DNA from: DAOTXN01 sp034435435
GTDB lineage: Bacteria; Chloroflexota; Anaerolineae; S140-20
Reading direction: 5' to 3'
DNA: 7,341 nucleotides
NCBI GenBank assembly: GCA_034435435.1
Contig: DAOTXN010000098.1
Coordinates: 1 to 7,341, forward strand
Shown here: piece after piece, positions 1 to 6,055 of the stretch
Layout of the letters: the number at the start of each line of letters is the position of its first letter
Numbering within the stretch: the first letter of the stretch is position 1
The notes under the pieces: generated by a model
Databases searched by the model: none
What the model was told of the DNA's origin: nothing
What the model saw: the letters and a program-made list of their open reading frames with translations, nothing else
Made by a program: the position numbers and the translations under genes

Positions 1-384
1 CGCTTCCGCCCGTTGCAGGCCGGGTTCACGGCCGAGCCGAGGTACGGCCCGGCCCCTCTCACCGTGCAATTCACCGACGCCGCGACCCCGGTGGGGCAGT
101 TTGGTCCCGTGGCCGATCAGTGGTACTGGACCTTTGGCGAGGGCGGCGCAGAGCTGCCGTCCACGCAGCGCAATCCTATCCACACCTATCAGAACCCCGG
201 CATCTACGCCGTGAGCCAGCGCGTGACCGACACGCAAACCGGCGAATGGGACGTGTTGACGCGCTCCGCCTACATTACCGTCGTGCGCGTCATCACCTAC
301 CGCTACGATGGGCTATATCGGCTGGTGCAGGCCGATTATTCCAGCGGGGAGAACTTTCAGTATCGCTACGATGCGGTGGGCAAT
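1..384 (+). repeat. Inter-cassette repeat, copy A (PKD to first YD repeats)
   Basis: This block matches 3464-3871 almost base for base. To about position 340 I count roughly a dozen substitutions plus one 24-bp in-frame gap, and divergence rises after that. The final part also matches cassette 3 (6223-6303). A 40-bp core at 221-260, encoding RVTDTQTGEWDVLT, recurs at 3708-3747 and 6105-6144 with about one mismatch each. Homology of this length can support recombination between cassettes. Confidence 0.9.
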
Positions 385-1788
385 ATGACGGCAGTGACGA
401 CGACGATTACCGCGACCGTGGTCACGACCAAAGCCTACGACGCGGCGAATCGGCTCATCACCGTCACGACCGGCGGCGCGGTGCGCACGCTGGAATGGTC
501 CAACGCGGGCGAGCTGCTACGGGATGGGGATGACACCTATGCCTGGGATGCCGCCGGGCGCCTGGCGCGGGCCACGGTGGACGGGGTGAGCAGTCGCTAT
601 GCCTATCTGGGCGATGGGGCTAGAATATCAATGACGGTGGACGGCGAGACGACCACGTACACTCTCGACCTGGCGTCGCCGCTGGTGCAAGTGCTCGTGG
701 CGCACGAGGCTGGCGAGAGTACGATGTACTTGTATGGCATTGCGCGCATCGGTGAGTATGACGGCGCGTGGCAGTATTATCTGTCCGACCACCTGGGCAG
801 CGTGCGCGCGCTGGTGGATGAGGATGGCGGGGTGGTGGGCGCGCGGACGTACCAGCCGTATGGGTCGGTGTTGAGCAGCGCGGGCAGCGCCGGGAGCATC
901 TACGGCTTCACAGGGGAGCAGGTCGACCCGACGGGGTGGGTTTACTTGCGGGCCAGGATGTATGCGCCGGGGCTGGGGCTGTTCACGAGTCGGGACCCGT
1001 GGAGTGGAATTACAGTACAAGCAGAGTCACTGAATGGCTTTAACTTTGCCAACGCCAATCCTATACAGTATACAGATCCAACTGGCTTGTACCCATGTAG
1101 CACTTGGTGGGGGCCAGCCAGATGGAGGTGGTGTGACCGGATTGCATCGAACCCAGAGGAAAATCTGGGGTTAATCGAGAATCTGTATTATTGGATAGGC
1201 GATGTAGGAAGAATAGTGAAAGGTTGGAGAGTCGCAGAGGATTTACTCGACCACCACTTGGGAGGTTCAGGGTTGGGTATTTCTTTACGTGGGAAGGAGC
1301 AATGGCTTCTCCAAGGTTCGCCCCAAGACCGCAAAAAACGAGATGAGCTTCTAGGACAATTCAACTGGGAATATCTCAGACTGGCCGCTGTTTCTTGTGA
1401 GACGGATGTTGAGGCAATCTTGGAACCCAGAAGACCCCGGGGTTGTCAAAGCGATGACTGCGATCCATCCCTGATTAAACCAAGTACATCTACAGATGTC
1501 GGAGTAGCTCTTGGTAAACATCGCATGAATGGATGGTTCCGAGCCAGAATAATAGCCAATACAGCCAATCACTACATAGCAACTCTCCGTGCGACTTTTT
1601 GGATTGATGATAGACACGATTTTGATAGGCAAAAAGCACTGGTAATCAATCAAGCTGGGGTGGGCGAAGTTCCCCATGAATGGATGGGGTTACTGGAGGA
1701 TCACGGTCTAGCGAAGGCGTTTGATGTACACCTGCAATGGGACGAGCTACGACTCGTAATCGACTCCAAACAGACACAACATCGCTAG
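1..1788 (+). CDS. RHS/YD-repeat polymorphic toxin, cassette 1 (5' partial): PKD - YD repeats - RHS core - tip 1
   Basis: The frame is open from base 1 (RFRPLQAGF...), so the gene starts upstream; the TTG at 13 is not a credible start, since the same residues lie inside cassette 2. Seen, numbering codons from base 1: a PKD-like domain at about 5-95 (WYWTFGEG, then HTYQNPGIYAV), YD repeats at about 99-255 (YRYDGLYRL, YRYDAVGN, AYDAANRL, YAWDAAGRL), and an RHS core with YYLSDHLGSVR, YQPYGS, YGFTGE and YLRARMY, ending in DPTG at 359-362. The remaining 233 residues are a variable tip. In RHS proteins the core forms a shell that encloses the C-terminal toxin, which is exported; that role is inferred here. 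Compared with cassette 2, 24 bp are missing in frame from the PKD domain (after about 139). No small immunity gene follows directly; the next gene is the beta-propeller lipoprotein at 2069. Confidence 0.9.
   Translation, partial: RFRPLQAGFTAEPRYGPAPLTVQFTDAATPVGQFGPVADQWYWTFGEGGAELPSTQRNPIHTYQNPGIYAVSQRVTDTQTGEWDVLTRSAYITVVRVITYRYDGLYRLVQADYSSGENFQYRYDAVGNMTAVTTTITATVVTTKAYDAANRLITVTTGGAVRTLEWSNAGELLRDGDDTYAWDAAGRLARATVDGVSSRYAYLGDGARISMTVDGETTTYTLDLASPLVQVLVAHEAGESTMYLYGIARIGEYDGAWQYYLSDHLGSVRALVDEDGGVVGARTYQPYGSVLSSAGSAGSIYGFTGEQVDPTGWVYLRARMYAPGLGLFTSRDPWSGITVQAESLNGFNFANANPIQYTDPTGLYPCSTWWGPARWRWCDRIASNPEENLGLIENLYYWIGDVGRIVKGWRVAEDLLDHHLGGSGLGISLRGKEQWLLQGSPQDRKKRDELLGQFNWEYLRLAAVSCETDVEAILEPRRPRGCQSDDCDPSLIKPSTSTDVGVALGKHRMNGWFRARIIANTANHYIATLRATFWIDDRHDFDRQKALVINQAGVGEVPHEWMGLLEDHGLAKAFDVHLQWDELRLVIDSKQTQHR
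1000..1788 (+). other. Tip 1: variable C-terminal domain of cassette 1, unrecognised toxin candidate
   Basis: The similarity to other RHS cores fades after SRDPWSG (about 1011), and the conserved DPTG lies at 1075-1086. The sequence then becomes visibly richer in A and T: by hand count the line at 1201-1260 has 28 of 60 G+C, against 43 of 60 in the core at 841-900. The tip has a Trp/Cys-rich start (CSTWWGPARWRWC), a helical stretch (ENLGLIENLYYWIGDVGRIV), and a likely beta-rich end with VALGKHRMNGW, FWIDDRHDFD (DDRHDFD at codons 536-542) and HGLAKAFDVHLQWDE. I have a vague memory of other RHS and secreted-protein endings with a DxYDFD-like strand followed by GLAKxF, but I cannot name the family. 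The position after the core makes an effector role plausible; the activity is unknown. Confidence 0.6.
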
Positions 1789-2068
1789 AACTCTTTAGGG
1801 TTCATAAAAGAATAAGTTCCGTCACCGACCCCGGTTTTCCCAGGGAAATCGGCCCCAAATGCGGGAAGTTATATTTTTACGGACCCTTGGTTGAAGAGGG
1901 ATCGTTAACAGCAAAGTCGAGTTACTAACACGCTCGCTCAGATCGGCTGAATTGAGGGAAGGTCACCATGCATTGAAACATTGGAGAACGAATTCGACGA
2001 TCCAAAACTGTCATTTCAAGAGATATAGATGGAACGGATTTTCTCTGGTACTGTCTTGGAGAAGAAGA
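1789..2068 (+). other. Intergenic gap between tip 1 and the lipoprotein gene
   Basis: I see no convincing gene in these 280 bases. They hold a short palindrome TTTCCC-A-GGGAAA (1836-1848) with no T-tract after it, and a 30-codon open stretch (1816-1908) with no start codon. A TATAGAT at 2024-2030 could be a -10 box but has no matching -35. The lipoprotein frame is open back to 1952, but those upstream codons look non-coding and lack a ribosome binding site. The gap may hold remains of a lost immunity gene or an old recombination joint; nothing in the sequence proves either. Confidence 0.5.
2058..2061 (+). promoter_or_regulatory. Ribosome binding site for the beta-propeller lipoprotein
   Basis: GGAG sits 7 nt before the ATG at 2069 and is followed by the purine run AAGAAGA. 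It decides the start: the reading frame extends upstream to a TTG at 1952, but only the ATG at 2069 has this signal and directly opens a lipoprotein signal peptide. Confidence 0.75.
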
Positions 2069-3181
2069 ATGAAAAAAAAGATAGGAGTAAGGCGGAGACA
2101 TCCCGCTTTGGGTTGCCTGGTTTTCATGCTGATCATCGCGGCCTGTTATACCACTGAACCACCCGATCCGGATAAAATCCTCGAGATGGCTTGGGAGAAT
2201 GATCGGTATCTGTGGACGGGCGGCGTGGGATGGTTGGCTCGATGGGACGTACTCGCTGAAAAGAACGATTTGTACTACGAGGAGCCTGGAGTACCTTTTG
2301 GGAAAGGAAAGTTCTTTGTAGCAAAAGATAACACAGTATGGGCCTTTACCTCTGACCAGGTTTGTCATTTCAGAGACACGACACGTTATGTCTTCAATGC
2401 AAAAGATGGATTGGGCAATCATGTACATACAGCAATCACTGAGACGGCAGATGGACAAATATTGATTGGCTCACAAGGCGAGTTAAGGCGTTATGATCCA
2501 GTCGGTGGGCGTTGGCACCTACTCATTTTCGACGTATCGTTCGGTGACGTTACGGCTTTGCTAAAAGCGAGCGATAATGCTATTTGGATAGGGACAAAAC
2601 GAGGGATTGTGCGCCAGGATGATCAAACAGCACAAATGTGGACGATCAGAGATGGTTTAAGCAGCGATTATATCCTGACACTTTTAGAGGCGCACGATGG
2701 GACAATCTGGGCTGGCACTGCTGAAGGAGTTAGTCGTTGGAATGGTCAAACTTGGTATGCTTGGGCTGATCCGACTGGAGGATCCGCGCCAGGCGAGCCG
2801 TTCGCAGAGGACCGGTCTGTCGATACTCTGCTGGAAACACACGATGGTGCTATCTGGGTAACAACATGGAAGGGGGTATCGCGTTGGGATGGACATTCGT
2901 GGCAAACGTGGACCGAGCGAGATGGTTTGGGGGATTGGCGGGTGGGATGTTTACTTGAAACGAGGGACGGGACGATATGGGCGGGTACATTTGGGGGTGT
3001 GAGTCGCTGGAACGGGAAACTTTGGCGTACATATACAACAGAAGATGGACTTAGTGCAAACGACGTGACGGCTCTACTCGAAAGCCCTGACGGAACGCTA
3101 TGGGCTGGTGCATTTGGCGGCGGTATCAATCGATATGACCCAGGAGCAGATCGTTGGGAACCTTTACCGGTCCAACGATGA
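2069..3181 (+). CDS. Lipoprotein with Reg_prop-type beta-propeller
   Basis: The 370-residue product starts MKKKIGVRRR, then a hydrophobic stretch and the lipobox IAAC with Cys26 (codon 2144-2146), so it is predicted to be lipid-anchored outside the cytoplasmic membrane. The rest consists of about eight units of roughly 40 residues. The best ones read DGLSxxxVxxLLE, xxDGTIWAGT, GVSRWNGxxWxTWT, which is the two-component-regulator propeller (Reg_prop, PF07494) pattern; the first two units are degenerate. A propeller of seven or eight blades is expected. Such propellers are sensor domains of hybrid histidine kinases, but no kinase or membrane helix follows here, so it is a free-standing propeller. 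It lies 280 bp after tip 1 and just before cassette 2. It could be an immunity or binding partner of tip 1, or simply cargo. Its base composition is nearer to the tips than to the cores. Confidence 0.85.
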   Translation: MKKKIGVRRRHPALGCLVFMLIIAACYTTEPPDPDKILEMAWENDRYLWTGGVGWLARWDVLAEKNDLYYEEPGVPFGKGKFFVAKDNTVWAFTSDQVCHFRDTTRYVFNAKDGLGNHVHTAITETADGQILIGSQGELRRYDPVGGRWHLLIFDVSFGDVTALLKASDNAIWIGTKRGIVRQDDQTAQMWTIRDGLSSDYILTLLEAHDGTIWAGTAEGVSRWNGQTWYAWADPTGGSAPGEPFAEDRSVDTLLETHDGAIWVTTWKGVSRWDGHSWQTWTERDGLGDWRVGCLLETRDGTIWAGTFGGVSRWNGKLWRTYTTEDGLSANDVTALLESPDGTLWAGAFGGGINRYDPGADRWEPLPVQR

Positions 3182-3193
3182 TAGCCGTTCTGT

Positions 3194-5434
3194 GTGATGG
3201 AGTCAGTTACAGCGCCTGATTGCAGATTGGCTAATCGTTTGGCGACACACGGGGATGATCGGCTACGCCAACGAGCCGTGGGGCCGGGTAGCGCACGAGA
3301 GTGGGGCGCTGTCGGGCAACGAGCAGCGGCTGTGGAATTATGCCACCGGCAGCCGCGCAGCGACGAGTGGGGCGGGCGGGCCAACCGGCAACCATCTGGT
3401 GGTGTGGGACAACAGCGCCAACACGGTCATCCTTCGCTACACTCAGGACAGGTCTACGGGCAACGCTTCCGCCCCTTGCAGGCCGGGTTCACGGCCGAGC
3501 CGAGGTACGGCCCGGCCCCTCTCACCGTGCAATTCACCGACGCCGCGACCCCGGTGGGGCAGTTTGGTCCCGTGGCCGATCAGTGGTACTGGACCCTTGG
3601 CGATGGTTCGGCGTTGCTCACCACAGGCGGCGGCGCAGAGCTGCCGTCCACGCAACGCAACCCCCTGCACACCTATCAGAACCCCGGCATCTACGCCGTG
3701 AGCCAGCGCGTGACCGACACGCAAACCGGCGAGTGGGACGTGTTGACCCGCCCCGCCTACATTACCGTCGTGCGCGTCATCACCTACCGCTACGATGGGC
3801 TGTATCGGCTGGTGCAGGCCGATTACTCCAACGGTGAGAGCTTCCAGTATGCTTATGATGCGGTGGGCAATCGCACCGCCTACACTACGACCCTTGCCAG
3901 CACGGCGGTCACGACCTACAGCTACGACGCCGCGAATCGGCTTGTCAACGCCGGGCGCGTGACGTATACTTGGGACGCGCGCGGCAACCTGCTGGCCGAT
4001 GGAATCTACACCTACACCTGGGATGCAGCCGGCCGGCTGATCACCGTCACCGACGGGGTGAACACGCTGGGCTTCCGCTATGACGGCGACGGCAACCGCC
4101 TGCTGCGCATCGTCAACGGCACGTTAACAACGCATACGCTGGATGTTGGGCTGGGCCTGCCCGAAGTGCTGGTTGAGCACCAATCTACGAATCCCCAATC
4201 TACCCTCTACCTGCACCTGCCGCACAGCATCGCCGCTGACAATGGCAAGGCCTGGACCTACAGCGCGGCGGATGGCCTGGGCAGCGTGCGCCAGCAGCTC
4301 GACGAGTCCGGGCAGGTGGTGAGTGTGAACAGCTACCGGCCGTTTGGGTCGCCGCTGGAGGGAGAGGGGGGAGGTCCGTATGGCTACACCGGCGAGTGGT
4401 GGGAGGTCGAGGCCGGGCTGCTGTTCTTGCGGGCGCGGTACCTGAAACCAGGAACGGGGCGGTTTATCAGTCAAGATCTCTGGTCGGGTCACCCTGGGCT
4501 CCCGCAGACAATGAATCCCTATGCCTATGTCGAGAACGAACCTGTAAATCGGCTGGATCCGTCTGGCTATGCATCAGCACAACCAGGTGCCCCAGTTGGT
4601 TGTGGGCAATCAGTGTGCTTGGTCTTTTACTTTCCAGGGACCGGAAAAGTTGATAATTATTTTCCGAGATACGACGAGAAAGAAAAAGGGTTCATCGAAG
4701 ATCTGGTTCGTGTCTTCAGGTCTGACTTTATAGTAGACCAAAGCACTCCTAACTACGTCAATTATGTCATCTTTCCCTTCTACCCGGGCGACACCTACGA
4801 ACCGCCTCACTACAAGCAGTGGCTAATGGAAGATGCTCCTTGGCCGTTCGGTAACAGAGCTCAACAGCGGCAAGTGGAAATGATCGAGCACGACGGCTAC
4901 TGGTATTTGTACCCTATCAAAGCTAATGAAGTTAGCGCCAAGATTCACGAATACTTGTCACGCCAACATCTGGTGCTGGAGCTTCTGTCCTCTCTGGAAA
5001 TCGACTTTGTCGCGCACAGTGGGGGTTCTGATATTGCGCTGAACGCGGCCCGGTATATGCCAGGTGGGAGTTTACAAGTAGACGATGTAGTCACGCTGGG
5101 TGGGTTATTCAAAGCCCACGAATGGAAGGAAACTGGCAGTCTCTCCAGCATTGACCACTTTTACGACATCCTGTCGGACGTGGACTACGTCCAAGCGGTG
5201 CGCAATGGCTGGTTTGGGGGCTTCAACTATACCGCCTGGCATGGAAGATGGTGTGATGAGTCCTGCTTGGCGGAACAACTGTATTCTCTGGACAACTTGG
5301 GGTGTTGCACTTCTGGCTTTGGAGACCTGCCGAATGCGGAGCGTATCCACGCCGGACGCTTCCACAGCGACTATTGGACTGATGCAGGTGTCAGAGGCCA
5401 TCTGCACGCCATCTTGTGTGAGAACAAGAGGTGA
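3194..5434 (+). CDS. RHS/YD-repeat toxin, cassette 2 (orphan-like, N-terminus out of frame), lipase-like tip 2
   Basis: The longest open frame runs from a GTG at 3194 (ATG at 3197) but has no ribosome binding site or signal peptide. Its first 87 codons (to 3454) are a wrong-frame reading of other coding DNA, caused by a 23-bp insert at 3430-3452. Real similarity starts at YGQRFRPLQAGF (3455). Seen: PKD domain with WYWTLGDGS at about 3582-3611, YD repeats (YRYDGLYRL, YAYDAVGNRT, YSYDAANRL, YTWDARGNL, YTWDAAGRL, FRYDGDGNRL), then an RHS core with YLHLPH, DGLGSVRQ, YRPFGS, YGYTGE and FLRARYLKPGTGRFISQD, ending in DPSG (residues 455-458). A 288-residue tip follows. It shares its 5' part with cassette 1 and is followed 3 nt later by a coupled small membrane gene. 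I infer a silent donor cassette, although expression from an internal start cannot be excluded. Confidence 0.75.
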   Translation: MMESVTAPDCRLANRLATHGDDRLRQRAVGPGSAREWGAVGQRAAAVELCHRQPRSDEWGGRANRQPSGGVGQQRQHGHPSLHSGQVYGQRFRPLQAGFTAEPRYGPAPLTVQFTDAATPVGQFGPVADQWYWTLGDGSALLTTGGGAELPSTQRNPLHTYQNPGIYAVSQRVTDTQTGEWDVLTRPAYITVVRVITYRYDGLYRLVQADYSNGESFQYAYDAVGNRTAYTTTLASTAVTTYSYDAANRLVNAGRVTYTWDARGNLLADGIYTYTWDAAGRLITVTDGVNTLGFRYDGDGNRLLRIVNGTLTTHTLDVGLGLPEVLVEHQSTNPQSTLYLHLPHSIAADNGKAWTYSAADGLGSVRQQLDESGQVVSVNSYRPFGSPLEGEGGGPYGYTGEWWEVEAGLLFLRARYLKPGTGRFISQDLWSGHPGLPQTMNPYAYVENEPVNRLDPSGYASAQPGAPVGCGQSVCLVFYFPGTGKVDNYFPRYDEKEKGFIEDLVRVFRSDFIVDQSTPNYVNYVIFPFYPGDTYEPPHYKQWLMEDAPWPFGNRAQQRQVEMIEHDGYWYLYPIKANEVSAKIHEYLSRQHLVLELLSSLEIDFVAHSGGSDIALNAARYMPGGSLQVDDVVTLGGLFKAHEWKETGSLSSIDHFYDILSDVDYVQAVRNGWFGGFNYTAWHGRWCDESCLAEQLYSLDNLGCCTSGFGDLPNAERIHAGRFHSDYWTDAGVRGHLHAILCENKR
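3198..3454 (+). pseudogene. Remnant of the pre-PKD region of an RHS protein, in the other frame
   Basis: In the frame of positions divisible by 3, this stretch reads like genuine protein (MIGYANEPWGRVAHESG from 3255, then GNHLVVWDNSANTVI). LVVWD followed by YGQR resembles the extracellular repeat of the type LVVWxDxxxxxxDIYGQR seen in secreted proteins. A TGA at 3195-3197 closes the frame on the left. On the right it runs into the 23-bp insert, after which the frame is wrong. Deleting 3430-3452 joins it to YGQRFRPLQAGF. No start or signal peptide is present, so the cassette is truncated at about 3198. Confidence 0.65.
3430..3452 (+). repeat. 23-bp interspersed repeat insert, copy 1 (frame-disrupting)
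   Basis: It begins TCCTTCGCTACA and ends CTCAGGACAGG. It matches 6198-6220 at 19 of 23 positions. Removing it turns GTC-A...TC-TAC into GTC ATC TAC, giving NTVIYGQRF and restoring one frame from 3198 to 5434. The upstream frame reads it as the peptide LRYTQDR. I remember closely related short repeats (TCCTTCG...CTCAGGACAGG) scattered through Chloroflexota genomes, including inside genes; that is recollection, not a search. Confidence 0.8.
3464..3871 (+). repeat. Inter-cassette repeat, copy B
   Basis: This matches 1-384, with the 24-bp segment that copy A lacks (GDGSALLTTG region, near 3605-3630). The canonical PKD WxxGDG motif is complete here, which suggests that copy A suffered a deletion and copy B is nearer to the ancestor. 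Confidence 0.9.
4180..4203 (+). repeat. Short direct repeat CCAATCTAC with 15-bp period
   Basis: CCAATCTAC occurs at 4180-4188 and 4195-4203 inside the RHS core of cassette 2, where it encodes HQSTNPQSTLY. The 15-bp spacing keeps the frame. Cassette 1 has no such repeat at the matching place, so this looks like a small in-frame insertion or duplication. Confidence 0.5.
4568..5434 (+). other. Tip 2: alpha/beta-hydrolase (lipase-like) toxin candidate
   Basis: After DPSG the 288-residue tip shows an alpha/beta-hydrolase layout. A beta strand leads into FYFPGTG (residues 478-484, plausible oxyanion region). DFVAHSGGSDIAL follows, with Ser609 (codon 5018-5020) in a nucleophile elbow of the form small-x-Ser-x-Gly, then a strand VDDVVTLGG. 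HFYDILSDVDYV offers Asp662 or Asp664 as the acid, and the late GRFHSDYW offers His724 as the base. The order Ser-Asp-His is that of lipases and phospholipases, and lipase effectors are known among interbacterial toxins. The substrate is unknown. Several Cys residues (GCGQSVC, GRWCDESC, LGCCTSG) suggest disulfides and an exported protein. Base composition changes from the core to the tip, as in cassette 1. A peptidase or esterase of the same fold is also possible. Confidence 0.65.
5426..5431 (+). promoter_or_regulatory. Ribosome binding site for the candidate immunity gene, inside the toxin gene
   Basis: AAGAGG overlaps the last two sense codons of the tip 2 gene and lies 6 nt before the ATG at 5438. 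The toxin stop TGA (5432-5434) falls between the two. This suggests translational coupling, and it also means the immunity gene could be translated from any transcript crossing this point. Confidence 0.75.
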
Positions 5435-5437
5435 GCA

Positions 5438-6055
5438 ATGGACTCGAGACCTGCACAGCCAACCCACAGATGTCGTCTCCGTAAATTAGAGACACTCGTA
5501 GGTGCCCTTTTAATAAGCGTAGGATTGGGTTACTTGCTTTACGAGTACTCTCCGATTGGCTGGGTCTACTATATGCTGCGGGCAGACCACTTTCGGCATC
5601 GTGTTGAAGCCCTTGTGCCCGAATACGACAGACTCAACGAAACCCTGCTGCAATCGCTACCGGTATACCCTGGAGCTATCCTGCTTCCGCAGACTCAGAT
5701 AAGCAAAGGTCCCGGTCAGCGCGCCCCTGGCGGGCCAGCTGAACCGCGGTTTTTAAAGGTTTGCTTCAATACGAACGATTCAATGGAACAGGTGAGTGCA
5801 TTCTACCAGAATGCTCTGGAGAAAGATGGTTGGGAATTGGTTCGGAAGGAAGTTGATTGGCGTGGTCATTTTCTTCGACAGGCCCATGCTAAGGATCAAG
5901 CTTGTTTCAAATTGAGTGATATGTGTGATTTCGGGTCGTCTGGGGGCAGGACAGCATTCCAAATAGAAGTTGCTCACGATCTGAATGTTTTATTGGGTTT
6001 TCCCGATATACCCAAGATTGTGTATTGGACCGGAGAAGTAGATCGTTGTCGGTAG
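5438..6055 (+). CDS. Membrane-anchored small protein, candidate immunity protein for tip 2
   Basis: The 205-residue protein begins 3 nt after the tip 2 stop codon. A basic N-terminus (RCRLRK) precedes one membrane segment at residues 17-35 (LETLVGALLISVGLGYLLY). This predicts N-terminus inside and the bulk outside the cytoplasmic membrane. The outer part has LPVYPGA (74-80), then CFNTNDSMEQVSAFYQNAL (109-127) and DGW (130-132). I recall the combination YPGA ... SxExVxxFYxxxLxxxGW from small membrane-anchored proteins of Chloroflexota with no known function. Its position, coupling and topology suit an immunity protein against a lipase acting on the outer face of the membrane; this role is inferred. 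The stop is TAG at 6053-6055, and cassette 3's PKD remnant continues in the same frame right after it. Confidence 0.8.
   Translation: MDSRPAQPTHRCRLRKLETLVGALLISVGLGYLLYEYSPIGWVYYMLRADHFRHRVEALVPEYDRLNETLLQSLPVYPGAILLPQTQISKGPGQRAPGGPAEPRFLKVCFNTNDSMEQVSAFYQNALEKDGWELVRKEVDWRGHFLRQAHAKDQACFKLSDMCDFGSSGGRTAFQIEVAHDLNVLLGFPDIPKIVYWTGEVDRCR

Noticed and set aside
628..1020. Long open frames on the - strand opposite the RHS cores (also at 4124-4492 and 6154-6999)
   Set aside because: They lie opposite well-supported GC-rich coding sequence, are rich in Arg, Pro and His, and show no domain or ribosome binding site; they are shadows.
1600..1626. Colicin M-type catalytic motif in tip 1 (DDRHDFD)
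   Set aside because: It has a superficial likeness to the DxYD motif of lipid II-degrading colicins, but the Tyr is replaced and no matching His-Arg pair follows at the expected distance.
1836..1848. Palindrome TTTCCC-A-GGGAAA as a terminator after cassette 1
   Set aside because: The stem can have at most about 5 bp once a loop is allowed, and no T-tract follows.
1816..1908. 30-codon open stretch ending APNAGSYIFTDPWLKRDR
   Set aside because: It looks slightly protein-like but has no start codon, and is too short to separate from chance.
2024..2030. TATAGAT as a -10 promoter element for the lipoprotein gene
   Set aside because: No acceptable -35 hexamer is found at 16-18 bp spacing.
3430..3452. 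Programmed frameshifting as the explanation for the two frame changes
   Set aside because: I see no slippery heptamer or stable downstream structure, and removing the 23-bp insert explains both shifts exactly.
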